Below, in pieces: positions 13,201 to 24,730 of a stretch of DNA of 64,000 nucleotides; the first letter of the stretch is position 1, and each line of letters opens with the position of its first letter. The translations under genes and the position numbers were made by a program. The notes under the pieces were generated by a model. That model saw only the letters and a program-made list of their open reading frames with translations, was not told the DNA's origin and ran no database searches. Where the stretch lies: positions 3,611,001 to 3,675,000 of the forward strand of contig OX579636.1 in assembly GCA_951230915.1 (NCBI GenBank), read 5' to 3'. Origin of the DNA: Antitrichia curtipendula (Eukaryota > Streptophyta > Bryopsida > Hypnales > Leucodontaceae).

Positions 13201-14147
13201 CTTCATTGTATCTTCGCCAGCAAGGAACTCCAAATATAGGAGGCATATCGCCACGATACTTCTGTACGAGAGATTCTTGTGGAGCTTGTAATCTCCATGC
13301 AGCGTGGGAGATGTAGCCTAACTCCTCATGTAGTTAATATTTTATATTTATGTTGTCCTCAACATAGAGAGTAGTGGAGCTGTGGAGTTCTTTACTTCTT
13401 TTTAAATTTTGGTATGCCAAAGATATGTTGTGGTCATGGACTTGACCTCCACAAGTCCACTTCGCAAAAAAACCAGATCTGCAAAGCAAGATCTAGAAGG
13501 TATCTAGGTTGAGTTATGATTTCTTTGATGGCGCACTTAGGATTGAATAATGGATTCTTGCAAATCGAGAAGGAAAAAACAACATCTACACCGTCACCTG
13601 TGAACTTTCTTGTTACAGTCATAAGCATCAGGGTGATAATTCCATCATTCTCTCTTTACTTGCAACTTGCATTCACTGTTATATACTCATGCATAAATTA
13701 CAAAACTTGTGAGGAGCTGGATTCTCAGTTTCTGCAAGCAACCGGAAGAACTGAAAATATTGCGACAACTGACAACTGGTGACATACAGGTGAAAAAAGC
13801 CATGCTTTAATTTTGTATTTCGGAAATGTATAGTTTGAGGCTTTGAAGGTGATCGACATCAAATTTTGGATGCATCTGACGGGAGCATTACCATAAATAC
13901 ATTATGCAAGTTATTATTTTTAACAAAAGTTTGCATTGCAGCTGGCTTCTGTTCATCAGAACTTCCTCCCTCTTCTTCGGTGTACAGTTAGCAAACCTAA
14001 GCCTGCATGATCTTCTACTCTTGCATCTTATGGTGTCTTGATATGTTGCTCATGCTTCTGATATTGTGCTTGTCTGATCATCTTTTTGTAGTTTTGAGTA
14101 TGTATATGGACTTCTTTACATTTTCAAATGTTTGTATGTATTGCCAG
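10251..14147. other. AT-rich intergenic, no gene recognised
   Basis: Several frames of 60-88 codons occur (11356-11577 minus, 12930-13136 minus, 13434-13628 minus, 13516-13782 plus). None shows a family motif. The part nearest 14.1 kb may belong to the flank or 5' exons of the hAT element. GTAGCCA-type words recur at 13057, 13183 and 13314 and again beyond its 3' end at about 17733-17870, which could be subterminal binding motifs. Confidence 0.45.
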
Positions 14148-14154
14148 GTTCAAG

Positions 14155-17100
14155 ATGGAGAAATCTGTTTATAGCGGAGGGATGCAAGGGAGTGATAGCA
14201 ACAGTGGAGGAAGTGTCAACGGTGGAGGAGGTAGAAGCGCTGCAGGAGGCGCCTTGATTGGGAGTGCTGGTGGTGAAGCTCCAAACAACATCGACAATGC
14301 TAGCCTCTAAGACGCAACAACTGGAAGCAAAGACTTTGATATCATCCCTACCCAAGCTGGAGGAGAGCCTACAACTGAAAAGGGGAAGGAAGTGGCAACT
14401 TCAAGGCCAACAACCCGCACAGGATCACTTCTGCATTATTTCAACAGTAGTCGAAATTCTTTGAACACTGGGCCACTTGACACAGTTTCAGTGGCAACTA
14501 TGCCCCCAAATTCACAACGCTTGTCTCACACAATGGCTGACCTCTTGAGGCGAAGGCAAGAGCGAAGGCAAAGGCAAAGACCGAGAGAAATGCCCCTACG
14601 GATTGGCTCCCCCATGCAAAATGAGGGTGACTTTCCAACTTGCATGCCACGGCTAGATGGTCATACTAGTCGCAAGGGCAAAGAGAAGATGCCAGAGACT
14701 TCAAAGTCCAGAGCGAAAGGAAAAGAAATCATACGTGAAGACTTGTCGGTTCACGTACCCATTCCCATGGATGTTGATATTGCTGAGGGTGCTCAAGTAT
14801 TTGTGAATTGCTCTGATGAAGAGATGTTGATTGTTGTTAGTGGAGATGATGCAGACGAGTTGCACGAAGGAGAGGTCGAGGTGATTCCGGCACCAAATCC
14901 TATTCTTCGGCATTGACAATATGAGGCATCCAGGCGCTTTCAAGACACGTGGCCAGCCAAGTTGCCATGGGCTGAGATGGTAGTGGGAGGTGACGGCCAC
15001 ATTTGTCAAGTCAAGTGCCTCATCTGCTCGGCCATACAGTGTCGCATTAAACTTTTGCTCCCCAAATGGGATACACTTACAAAGCATGCAGGCCGCCGAA
15101 GAGCAGACCGTGATATACCAGGTGTGGCCAAAAAAGGAGAGTATTACTATTCTCGAAATTGCGCACATGCTAAAAATGCAATACTCTATGCATCTCGAGG
15201 GCCCCAGACAGTTGCTGAGATGACACAAAACGATGCTGGAGAGCGTTCCCGTAAGCGTGTCCAATTTGCAACTGTATTCCACATACTTGCAAAAGGTCGG
15301 CCAATGGTTGAATACAAGTCTTTGAACTCACTTTTTAGCTTTTTGCAGGTCCGCCATCTTCCAAAAAAACACTGGTCGGACAACTCTGGTTGGGCAATGG
15401 CTGAAGTACTGTATACTTTAGTAAAGACAAAACTAGCGGAGACTTTAGCAAATGCACAATTTTTTGCAATTACTTGCAATGAAGCCACGAGCATTGACAA
15501 CCAATCATGGCTCAGCATACACATCTACACCATGAAGGATTGGATTCGACAGCCTTACCTTTTAGCGTTGAAGTGTTGCATCGATGGAGGGTCGGCAAAC
15601 AACATGAGGGAGGCGGTTGTAAATGCAATGACAAGCGAGGGTGCCTTATATTGCAAAGATATTGCTATGAAGTTCGTGTCCTTTGGAGCCGACGGTGTTA
15701 GTGTCTTCCAGGGACCGCGAACTGGTGTCACTAGACAACTAAAAGATAACCATGCTCCTTGGATGGATGGCAATCACTGCATGTCACATTGCTTTCAGCT
15801 TGCCATTGCTACGTTGTCGAAGATGCCAGTGGTTTCAAGCGTTGAGGATACTCTCAATAGCTTGTACAACTACTTCAGCCACTCACACAAGCGTCACAAT
15901 GAGTTTGTAAAGTTGGCGACTTTGATGAATCGAAGTCATGACAAAATATTGCGACAAGTGAAAACACGATGGATAAGTATGCTGAAGCCGGCCAAGAGGG
16001 TGCTTGCACAATATGACACTTTACTGCACAAGATGCATCTTGATGCACCTACCGTAAAAGCAGCAGGATCCAATCTTGACCTGCTTTCCGATGTTGAGGC
16101 ACTATTGGGCTTAAGTTGTTTGTTGCCGTTGCTAGAGACTCTGAATGGCATCATCAAATTCTCTCAGGGACGTAATATCTTCGTTTGTGACTTTGTTGGA
16201 GCTATACGTGCATGCCAAACAGAGTTGTTCCAAGATTATAGTGATCCTAATTTGGCATTCACTAGCCTAGCTTTTTCTGAGTTCAAAGCCTTAGTTGGGT
16301 TCACCCATGCCAGGCTCCAGTTTGAAGTGAAGGAAGACCTAAACACTTGTGTAAGACAACTTGTCTTTGTTGTAGGAGGTGCACACATTTGGGCAAAGTA
16401 CAGGTCCAAGATTAGTGGAGCATACGAATTTGTAAGCAAGGCAAAGTGGGCTGAAATTGTGGGCGAAGTGAAGGCAGCGTGCAAGAGTAAGCTTCTGACT
16501 CTTCTATTAATATAGAGATTCTTTTGGAGAGCTTTTTTTGAGGTTTTTTCTTATTTTAGGGTGGCTCTAGTATTTGTTTTTAGAATTGGATTTCAAAATT
16601 AGCAATGTGTGAATGGAAGTGCCGGTTTGTGGATAGTGGTTTGTTTCAGTCATTTAAATGCATTGGAGTCCAATGATATTAAAAGGTGCAACTTGCTTAT
16701 ACTTCTTCCTCATCTGCTTGAAATAACAGAATTCCAGAATTTTATAATTGCAAAGATTCTGAATATCAAATATGATCTTCAATCAACAATATTTGAATTT
16801 ACAATTAATGTCACTTAATCTCATCATTTTGCTTTGCTGTGCAGAAGCGGCAGAAAATGTTTCAATAGAAATCACATGCCGGTTCCCTGCAATTCCAGTG
16901 ATGGATGCATTGGGCATGTTTTATCTGCAATATTGGCTACAGAAGGAGAATTGCGAGCATTTTGATCAACACCTCACAATTCTAAAAGACCATTATTCAA
17001 GCCAGAGCCGCATTATTGGTGCTAATACCTCCGAGGAATTGTGTATTGACCCCATCATCTCGTGGGCTCGTCTGAATTACGAGTCTGGCATGTTCAGAAT

Positions 17101-17446
17101 GACGATGCAAAATAATGCACTTGCAGCGATGGAGCGGCCCCTTATTGTCAACCCTTTCACGGCCTTATGGAGGACGTTGTCTGCCAACACACATCTGCGG
17201 TCACACATCAAGGAATTTATGAAGTTGGCTGAGATCGCTTGTGTGCAGGTACTAGGCTCCGTGGAAGATGAACGAACCTTCAGCAACCTCGCTTTTATCA
17301 AGAATAAACTACGGAATCGATTAACTGTTAATTTGGAGACTGCCATTGGCATGTATGCACAACCGTTCTTCAGCATTGAAAATTTTCCTTACGGAGCTGC
17401 TTACGCTGCATGGTCCAGCCAGAGTCGCCGTCCATCAGGCCCATGA
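14155..17446 (+). pseudogene. hAT-superfamily transposase gene with in-frame stops
   Basis: Two exons (14155-16486 and 16845-17446) join in phase across a GT-AG intron. The first holds one continuous frame interrupted by TAA at 14308 and TGA at 14914. After a Gly/Ser-rich and a basic N-terminus comes a zinc-finger-like module (CLIC then WDTLTKH near 15020-15090) and an RNase H-like core including FGADGVSVFQG, HCMSHCFQLA and VKTRWISMLKPAKR. Exon 2 carries the hAT C-terminal dimerisation region (ALWRTLSANTHL, KLAEIA, LGSVEDERTFS, NKLRNRL). At the site I remember as CDE(V/A)T in this plant transposase group, the sequence reads CNEAT, so the first catalytic Asp appears to be Asn. Stops plus that change suggest a dead copy. 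A host-domesticated protein starting downstream of 14914 (ATG at 14962, 517 codons in exon 1) is a less likely alternative. Terminal repeats and an 8-bp duplication were not found. Confidence 0.85.
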
Positions 17447-19137
17447 CTTCGTGAATCAGACCTTTCGTGATATTACGATTATTCAGCCGACGGTGTGCTG
17501 TAGATGGATTAGGATTTCATTTTGCATAATCTGAACGGAACAATGTTCATGAAGCTATTGTATTTGGAAGTTTGTGAAATGAAATGATATATTGTCTGAA
17601 AATCCAGTGTATAGATTGGAGCTTGGACTGATGTTTGTGGAGCTTGGAGCCAAATTGCACTTATATTTATGAGATCGTTGCCAAGTTCTCTCCTTTGAAA
17701 TTTAGTATGTGGCCAAATGAGCCATTGATAAAGTGTAGCAGTAGCCAACAATATTAACAGTTTAAAATGTATTGTAGCCAACGTACTTAGGTCTGTCAAG
17801 TTTTGCAATAGCCACTTTCCTACAGCACTTTCACACTAAGTGCCAATTCTTTCATCATGATAAGTTTTAGTATAGCCAGATACAAAAATGCAGGCCATGA
17901 AATATCGCCACCACTTCAAAGATGCTTTTTTCCTAAAAAAAAGGTTGCTTGTAACACTTGATACTTGAGCATATACACAACAACAACAACAACCAGTAGC
18001 TACCATCCCTTGCTAGACCGTGCATTTCTCTGTACTTCTTTGCAATTATGCAATTCTATGTAATTCATCACCACCTTTGTCAATGCCCTCCATACTTGTA
18101 TGTTTTCAAGTTTTCTCACAACAAAAACAACTAAGAATTTTTGTAATCATCTATTGATAAAAGTAATTCATCAATACCTCTGTCAAATCAAAAAACTTAG
18201 ATGGTTTTTTGAACTATGAACTATTGAACTCAAGGAATAAGTCCTTCAATAAAATCTAGTGACATATTTTTCTCTGTAAACCGAGAATGGCAGTTTGGGA
18301 ATTGGAGATACTGTATATACTTGCCCTGGGGATATTACTAAGGCCATCGAGATTCTTCATGTTGACAACATACACCAAGGTTGTGCTGTGAACAATTCTG
18401 CCTCTACCTATCATCATTGGTACTAGGTTCAAAATACAATATTTTAACATTGACACCGATACACCTCTAACAACGGATTTGTAATATTCGTATTATATTG
18501 CTGCAATTTGAAGAAGTACACAAGCTAGTGCCATGTACTTCATACAAGATGGAGACTCTAATTTGTTAGTTTGCTTGTCCTTGAAGTAGGTTGTGTACCC
18601 CAATTTCCAAGTTAGCTTTGTCAATTTATGAGGGGCTTTAAGAGGGTCTATAATTTTCCTAATGCAATGACTAGACCAAGCAATCACCTTCACAATGAGA
18701 TTTATTAATGAAGACATTGACAGGTATAGATCTGTAAACACATATCTAGACACATACGCATTTACAAAAAATAATTCAGTTGTGCAGATAGCAACAAGAG
18801 CATCGGCAAAAAATAGGCAATAGTTCTAAAATGTATCACCTAACCCTAGTGTCCAATGTTAATGTTAGGGGTTGTAGTACCTAGAACTTTTCATCACAAA
18901 CAACACTTTGTAGAAAAGTTTATGATAAATGTGAAGTGATCATCCTTTTGATAAACAACAATCATGCACAACAAATCACTATTATTAATTAGATGTTATA
19001 GCTTCAATTTGATGAAGGCAGTCTACAACTAAATTCCTTAGCAACCTTGTCAAATGCCATATTCTTATTCCAATTTGCGAAATTCCAATTCTATTTCCCT
19101 CAAAGGCCCTGAAATCATACAAGTTTGGGAACTTAGG
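17447..19137. other. intergenic between two transposon relics, no gene seen
   Basis: GTAGCCA words cluster at about 17733-17870, and a short (AAC)n run lies near 17977-17996. Minus-strand frames at 18256-18456 and 18493-18753 show no family motif. CTAACCCTAG at 18840-18849 could be the decayed outer end of the piggyBac-like relic, but this is weak. Confidence 0.4.
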
Positions 19138-19838
19138 TTACTGCCCTCCATACAAGTCATGGTTCAGTGACGCATGATGTATGTAATAACATTCTTGTTG
19201 GAACATCCATTTATTACCACAAGCTCGATAGTACCATTGTTGAATATGGTCACATACAACACATTTACGCTTCAACGTGGAGTGGAAGTAGACATGTGTG
19301 ACAAGTGGACGTCAAAGAATTGGTACATCCCTTTGTTCTTGTTTCTTTTGGCGCCTAGCAGAGATAGCTTCTTCTATAAGGTCTTTTTCTAGAACACAAT
19401 TCCTATCTAACAATGCACATGGATCCAAATCAACATCAAAGCCCTCACATTAGCCTCAAGATCCCTATATAAATTGTGTGTTAAATTTTTGCTCTTGCAG
19501 TGAACAACCCCTATCGCCCACATTCCACATGAAACAATAGCAACCACACGATAACTATTGACAAATCGTAGATTGTAAACTTTGTGATGTAAGCTTGTAG
19601 AAAAATTTAATATTAGCAAAAAGGTTATCTACTACCAAGCAAAGCCTCCTTTGCTCTAGACTTTTCATCATCCGATCTACAACATGGTATCCAAGTCCAT
19701 TGTTCCATGTCCTTGTCCCCTCACCAAAGTACACTTCAATTTTTTAAACAAATCTACTCTTGGAGCTTATTAATAACTATACTTTGATACCAAACCAACA
19801 TGGTTTATCAAGCATGAATTGCCTAATAAAACAATATC

Positions 19839-19981
19839 CACTACAAGGGAATGCTGTCATGTTTTGTCAATTTGGACACTTTTTTTGTCAATTTTCTGAC
19901 AATTCAGATAGTTTTTCTGGCAATTCGGACATTTTTCTGTCAATTTGGACATGTCAATTCAAACACTGTTTTCTTATAGTG
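19839..19981. mobile_element. CACTA-type MITE, 143 bp, target duplication ATC
   Basis: The element starts CACTACAAGG and ends TTCTTATAGTG, so its ends are the inverted CACTA signature. It is flanked by ATC at 19836-19838 and ATC at 19982-19984, the 3-bp duplication expected of CACTA/EnSpm elements. The inside consists mainly of variants of GTCAATTTGGACA. It sits inside the piggyBac-like coding relic just after the VDE motif. Confidence 0.85.
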
Positions 19982-21517
19982 ATCGCCCTTTGTAGGGAAT
20001 GACACATTCGTCTACGGTGATCTCCCTTTCTAAGTTGTAAAATTCCTAATAGACCTCCATGAACATATCATTAACCCATCTGGTCTTAGCTACTTGATCA
20101 AACTTTGGATCTTTCACATCTCGTACAATGTCGGTATTATCAATGAGATGGAGGCAACATAGGCTCTCTTACCATCTTACCATTGTCATCACCTAAGATA
20201 TGATGGATAATGGATAAATGGCTCACTACGCATCCAATAGTGTTGCATGTTGGGCAACTGTTTGCACCCCATTAGGATACAAATGCCAAGCCATCCTCTA
20301 ATATTTGCTTGGTTAACATCTATCCACTTTGGCCTCTTTTTTGTGTGAGGAGGCTCAATTTCTTTTTGAGGTAACTCAGCACATGCATATCTATTGGTTT
20401 CTATAACAATGCTATTAAGTGTAGAATTTGACCGTAGAATGCCAAATTTGACATAGAATTTGACGTAGAAAACACGTTCTAGTGTTGGGATTCCATCACC
20501 GTGTAGGCACTTCAGATCTAAAGTCGTACCAGTGAAGTTGTCCCTACTTCTAACAAAATCCACACTTGTGGAATTCCAAGATGACGCCCGGTAATGTTGG
20601 GTGAAGGCCTCTGGATGCATGCACCATTGGGCTAAATCTTTGTCAATGTCAAAGGTCTCATCAATAGGATCTACATCAAAATTGTCGTCCAAACTCTCTA
20701 TTGTATCATAAAACTCTAGAAGCCACTCTAAGTTGCTTGACTTTGCATTGTCTTTGTATGGAGCAAGAGCATCTTCAACCTTGTCATCACTCAATCTTGT
20801 GCCAATGAACATATAATTTGGTAAGGATGAACTCACCTTCAAAAAAGGTTTTCATGCAGTGGAATCTTGATTGAGTACCATCCATCCCGTCAATATCAGA
20901 TGGCACATCATAATCAACAATTGGATCACTTTCAGGTTCAAGAGCCTTTTGATTGCCTTCTCAATTTGAACCCACATGTTTTTGTCTAACTAGTGTCTTT
21001 CTTATTGAAGCCAAAATTTGTTGCCATTGATAAGAGAACCAAGTTGGTTCCTTGATTGTCATCATTCAAAGAATTAGTTTGGGCATTTGTCCACCCTCTT
21101 TCAGGAGTATCCGGAAAAGGTAGCGGACTATGTGGGCTAAAACAATGTTTGAGCTTGCTCCATCCATAATCATGCCCTCCTTCACTACCAACCGCACGTA
21201 CATTCGGCCTACTGCCATTCAAACATCTGACTATTCAAAATGTAACTCATTAGAATATCCTCTAGCATTGCATACCACCATCTTCTTTCTTCTTCCTAGG
21301 AGAATACTTTTTTCCAATGACATCTCCTTGTATCCAAGATGGAGTCTCTCTAGTATGAAAGGACATATCACTTAGAAGTCGATCTGAAATGAGTAGTATT
21401 CACTCGACATGCACAAAGCTCCAATCCTCATAGATGGTACGCAAGTGCTCTAGCATGTGAAAAGATACCACCTTTGGTGCTTTTTGCAATACTCCACCTG
21501 GATGAGTTGCCTCATAT

Positions 21518-21607
21518 CACTACAAGGAAATGTTGTCATTTTTTTGTCAATTCGGACATTGTTTGTCAATTCGGATGTGTCAATTCGGACGTTATTTTCT
21601 CGTAGTG
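21518..21607. mobile_element. CACTA-type MITE, 90 bp, target duplication TAT
   Basis: It starts CACTACAAGGAAAT and ends ATTTTCTCGTAGTG. TAT precedes it at 21515-21517 and follows it at 21608-21610. Three GTCAATTCGGA repeats fill the interior, matching the motif in the 143-bp copy 1.5 kb away. It lies in the N-terminal part of the piggyBac-like relic. Confidence 0.85.
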
Positions 21608-22011
21608 TATCCAAGCACCTTCACAACTGAAGTCATTGACTGCTATGCATCATCGTGAAACATGCAATCCCAAAGATCTACGTTTCTGGTCTCCATGCTT
21701 CCAATAGATTTCTACAATTCAGAGGCTGTGAATTCGGCCTTGAAATCATTGTCTTGTTGGTCAAAGTCAAAGTCTAGTAAAACTTTGTAGATGCTATCTA
21801 CATTCTGTTGCTCTTGCACACTTGCTTCTTTGTCATCTTATTGCTTGTACTCGGCCATTAGAGGGTTTTTTGAGCTTGTGAAAACAAGCTCACAATCAAT
21901 TGGCACAATGACGGTGGAATCCATTCTTGAGGCCTTTGAGGCTTTGTTGCCGATGTGCTTTCTCTTTCTAATCCCTTCAAAATGTGTCGTTTCTATTCCT
22001 ATGCTGCACAT

Positions 22012-22490
22012 TCATGAATTATAGCAAAACCAAATGTTGAGAGAATTTTAGTAAGACCTTCAAAAATTACTTTCAAATAAAAATGGTTGCTATTATTAAG
22101 ATAAAAAAAATTATAATAACTTTTTTTTAATTCATTTTTATTATTTTGTATGCATTTATGAGGCTTTTCCATTGCAATGCAAAAAAATCCCTAGAGTTGG
22201 GCCAATGAGGAGTTTATGGGACTCTAACCTAGTCCACCTTCCAAACAATGGACTCCTAATTTAGAAACTCAAAATTGCCTCAAAAACCCTTAGACAAAGT
22301 ACAGGCAACACACTTAAAATCACCAAAAATCAAACACATTAACCCCCAAATCACTCAATCACGGGTTAAAGTAGATTATGATAACTTGTATGCCAAACCT
22401 AACTCCAAGAAGCAAATTAGGGCTCCAAATGCCCTAAATTGGACCCTAACATATAATTTCAGTACACCTCATTCAACCCAAACACCTAAA
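22012..22490. other. spacer between piggyBac-like and pogo-like relics
   Basis: AT-rich sequence without a supported gene. GGGTTAA at 22363-22369 would suit a right-hand piggyBac end, and TTAACCCCC occurs at 22339. Neither could be paired convincingly with a left end. Confidence 0.35.
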
Positions 22491-23520
22491 TCAACCATAC
22501 CTTAACTCACAATTGACATTAATTTCATGCTCTAGTTCATGGGAGAGATCAGTAGAAGCTTTGTGGAAAATATCAGCATCACCACTCTTCTCTGGAGTTT
22601 CAATTGTATTCTGAACCTCGCTTCTGAAATTTAAACTTAGACCCATGAGATGATCAATAGTTGTAGCATTTAATGGAAAAATTCATATTGTCTTAAAGCC
22701 TTTAGTTATGTTCTCCTTTGAAAGAGCTCTCCTTAGTACAAAAGAAACCCATGCAGTTAGATCTTCTTTAGCAAGGATTTGTCCTACAAGTTCCATGGTC
22801 CATTTGTCCTTATATGCCTTGAATGCTACTTTGAACGGCTTAAAGCAAGTCACGTCTAATGGTTGTAGGGCATGGGACATGTGGCTTGGAAAAGTGAGGA
22901 CGTCCAAACCACTCAACATAGCTACTTTAATGACCTCCAAAGTCACATGAGAGGAGTGGCCATCTAGAATAAGTAGGTGTTGATGTACAGGAGAAGTGGC
23001 ATACCTTTTTCTTACATTTTTAATAAAATGTCTCATCCAATCCTTAAATAACAAGTATGTCATCTAGGCTGGGGCTTGCATTGTCATTGTTGCTTCTTTT
23101 TCTCCAGTTTTGATCAGATAATTGAACTTTTCTTTCTTTCCTTTGAAGATATAAAAATTTGGTAAGCTATCTCCATTGGCATTGATGCATGATAATACTA
23201 AAAGCCATTCTCGCTGGTCAGGAACTATCATATGAACATTTCAAACATCCTTTTTAGCTATGACAAAATTGCCCCCATCCTTCCCTGCCTGAGTCCCTAA
23301 TTTGTCACAATTCCATATTTGATGGGCTTCATATTTGTCATATTTGTCATAGAGGCTCTGTAGGTTGTCATAGAAGCTCTTGACATTGTGAAGAAACAAA
23401 GCAAGAGCTCAATTTTGGACAAGTGGTTGAGCCTTTCTTAAGGAAAGTTAAGGACGTCAATTTATAAAATTTATAATCTAGCCCTAACCAGGTATTCCAT
23501 TTTAAAAAGGAGTAACCTTT
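22491..23520 (-). pseudogene. pogo/Tigger-like DDE transposase relic
   Basis: The minus strand encodes a decayed DDE_1-type transposase. From the N-terminal side: LSLRKAQ (helix-turn-helix region), NVKSFYDNLQSLYDKY, IWNCDKLGTQAGKDGG (first catalytic Asp), DQREWLLVLSCINANG, FYIFKGKK, LLILDGHSSHVTLEV (second Asp), HALQPLDVTCFKPFK (third acidic position), RRALSKENI and IFPLNATTIDH. The order and spacing fit this family. The frame is broken by stops including TGA at 23241-23243, TAG at 23064-23066 and TGA at 22683-22685, plus several in the eroded N-terminus. The three acidic residues remain, but the protein cannot be made whole. The remaining frame ends at TGA 22491-22493. Confidence 0.82.
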
Positions 23521-23935
23521 GTTTGCGTCTAAGCACAAATTTTCGCCCTCAAGTGACCTACGTGAAGGAAAAACCCACGTCTCTACATTTCAATGAGGTA
23601 TGCCACGACTTTTGTTTCTTCTTCATCACTTAGGACAGTTCTCTTCCCCCTCCTCCTAGACAATGTAGTTCCAAAGATATGTCCTCTAAAAGAAGTTATA
23701 GGAATACCATGGATTCTTGCTGCAGATTTCATGGGCATATCATTGTCTACATCTTGTAAAGTTGCCTGTAGTTGTGTTTGTATCCAGTTACCATTTGGGG
23801 GGGGGTGTTCTTTTGTACTCTCTTTGGATTATAACTTGGAAATGTCTGTTGTACCTCTGCAATATGAGTATAAGGCTGGTCCTTTGGGTCAGTCGAATGT
23901 GCATGGCTTGGATCCAACTCGCTATCCCAATCGTG

Positions 23936-24598
23936 TCATCGAGTTGGTGAAGTCACTGCTGCCTTGCCACCACATTCATCAAAGGTGGGGTCGTCTTCTC
24001 CGTCGCTTGCAAATAAGTCAACAGCAACGACAATCTTCCTTGCAACCGTGGCGCCAATCAACGTCGACTCCTTCCTGGCTGCTGGACCTTTCCTTCGATC
24101 CGGCAATTTAGGTATGTCTCCGACTCCACCGCTACTAACGCGCTCCTTGCTACCTTCATTTCGTGCTGCCGTGTTTTTCACATGATGGTTGCTAACGTTG
24201 CTATTGTGGGCCCTGTGCATGGATGCATGCGGAGGAATATTCTTGCACGCTGGTTGACTTGCTCCTTGATTGTGGCCTAATCTCCTGACGACTCTCCGTT
24301 GAGGATCCAGTAGGTACGAAGTATGATTCTTTGCATCTGAAATGTCTTCAATATGCTCATTTGTTTGCTCCAGTTCGTTCTTGTTTTCCGGAGCACTGGT
24401 TTGTACTACCCAATCAAATCCATCAAGGAATTTGTCATCATCCGTCTCTTTTTTAATGCTTAAGCCAGGTTCAATGTAGTTTGATTGGATGGACCCCCAA
24501 CTTCGAGCTGGATGGTAGTCATTGTTGTCCGTCTCCTCACTTCCATCGGTATCTTCATCGTAGTCTTCCATTTTGGCACTCTGCTTGCACCCCAGCAC
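23936..24598 (-). CDS. hypothetical acidic/polar open frame, 220 codons
   Basis: A minus-strand open frame with an acidic start (EDYDEDTDGSEETDNNDYH) and mixed polar remainder, closing with DLFASDGEDDPTFDE and a stop at 23936. Its GC and CpG content is higher than the flanks. No family was recognised. It could be an exon of a host gene, the N-terminal acidic part of another transposase, or fortuitous. A start at 24571 (MEDYDED) is more natural than 24598. No splice partner was found on either side. Confidence 0.35.
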   Translation of the reverse strand: MLGCKQSAKMEDYDEDTDGSEETDNNDYHPARSWGSIQSNYIEPGLSIKKETDDDKFLDGFDWVVQTSAPENKNELEQTNEHIEDISDAKNHTSYLLDPQRRVVRRLGHNQGASQPACKNIPPHASMHRAHNSNVSNHHVKNTAARNEGSKERVSSGGVGDIPKLPDRRKGPAARKESTLIGATVARKIVVAVDLFASDGEDDPTFDECGGKAAVTSPTR

Positions 24599-24730
24599 AA
24601 GTCATTTTTATTAGAAGTGAGCTTAGCATCTCTCAGGTACATCATAGGAGCTTTGAATTGTAGAACTAACACAAATGGAAACTTAAATAGTTTATACTGC
24701 AAAATGAAGATAAATTGTAAAGTTATTTAA

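Larger units (their letters stand above)
19138..22011 (-). pseudogene. piggyBac-like (PGBD) transposase relic, split by MITE insertions
   Basis: Reading down the minus strand from an ATG at 22011, fragments of a piggyBac transposase appear in changing frames. An acidic N-terminal part is followed at 20842-20189 by the clearest piece (TLNSIVIETNRYA, then IRGWLGICILMG and HYWMR). After stops and a frameshift come DNTDIVRDVKDPKFDQV and the first catalytic motif ITVDECVIPYKG near 20020. A 143-bp CACTA MITE interrupts at 19981-19839. The frame resumes in register beyond it (RQFMLDKPCWFGIK) and reaches a second Asp motif, LVVDNLF, near 19640. Near 19270-19170 KRKCVVC, ACGNKW and QECYYIHH resemble the C-terminal cysteine-rich domain. 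The relic ends at TAA 19138-19140. Multiple stops make it inactive. Such transposases cut and paste at TTAA. A third catalytic Asp was not located. Confidence 0.78.

Noticed and set aside
14701..15282. 193-codon minus-strand open frame
   Set aside because: It lies opposite the hAT transposase coding strand. Its translation has no family resemblance, so it is an antisense shadow.
22339..22369. TTAACCCCC and GGGTTAA as the outer end of the piggyBac-like relic
   Set aside because: No convincing mirror end was found on the far side (only CTAACCCTAG at 18840), so the element borders are left undefined.
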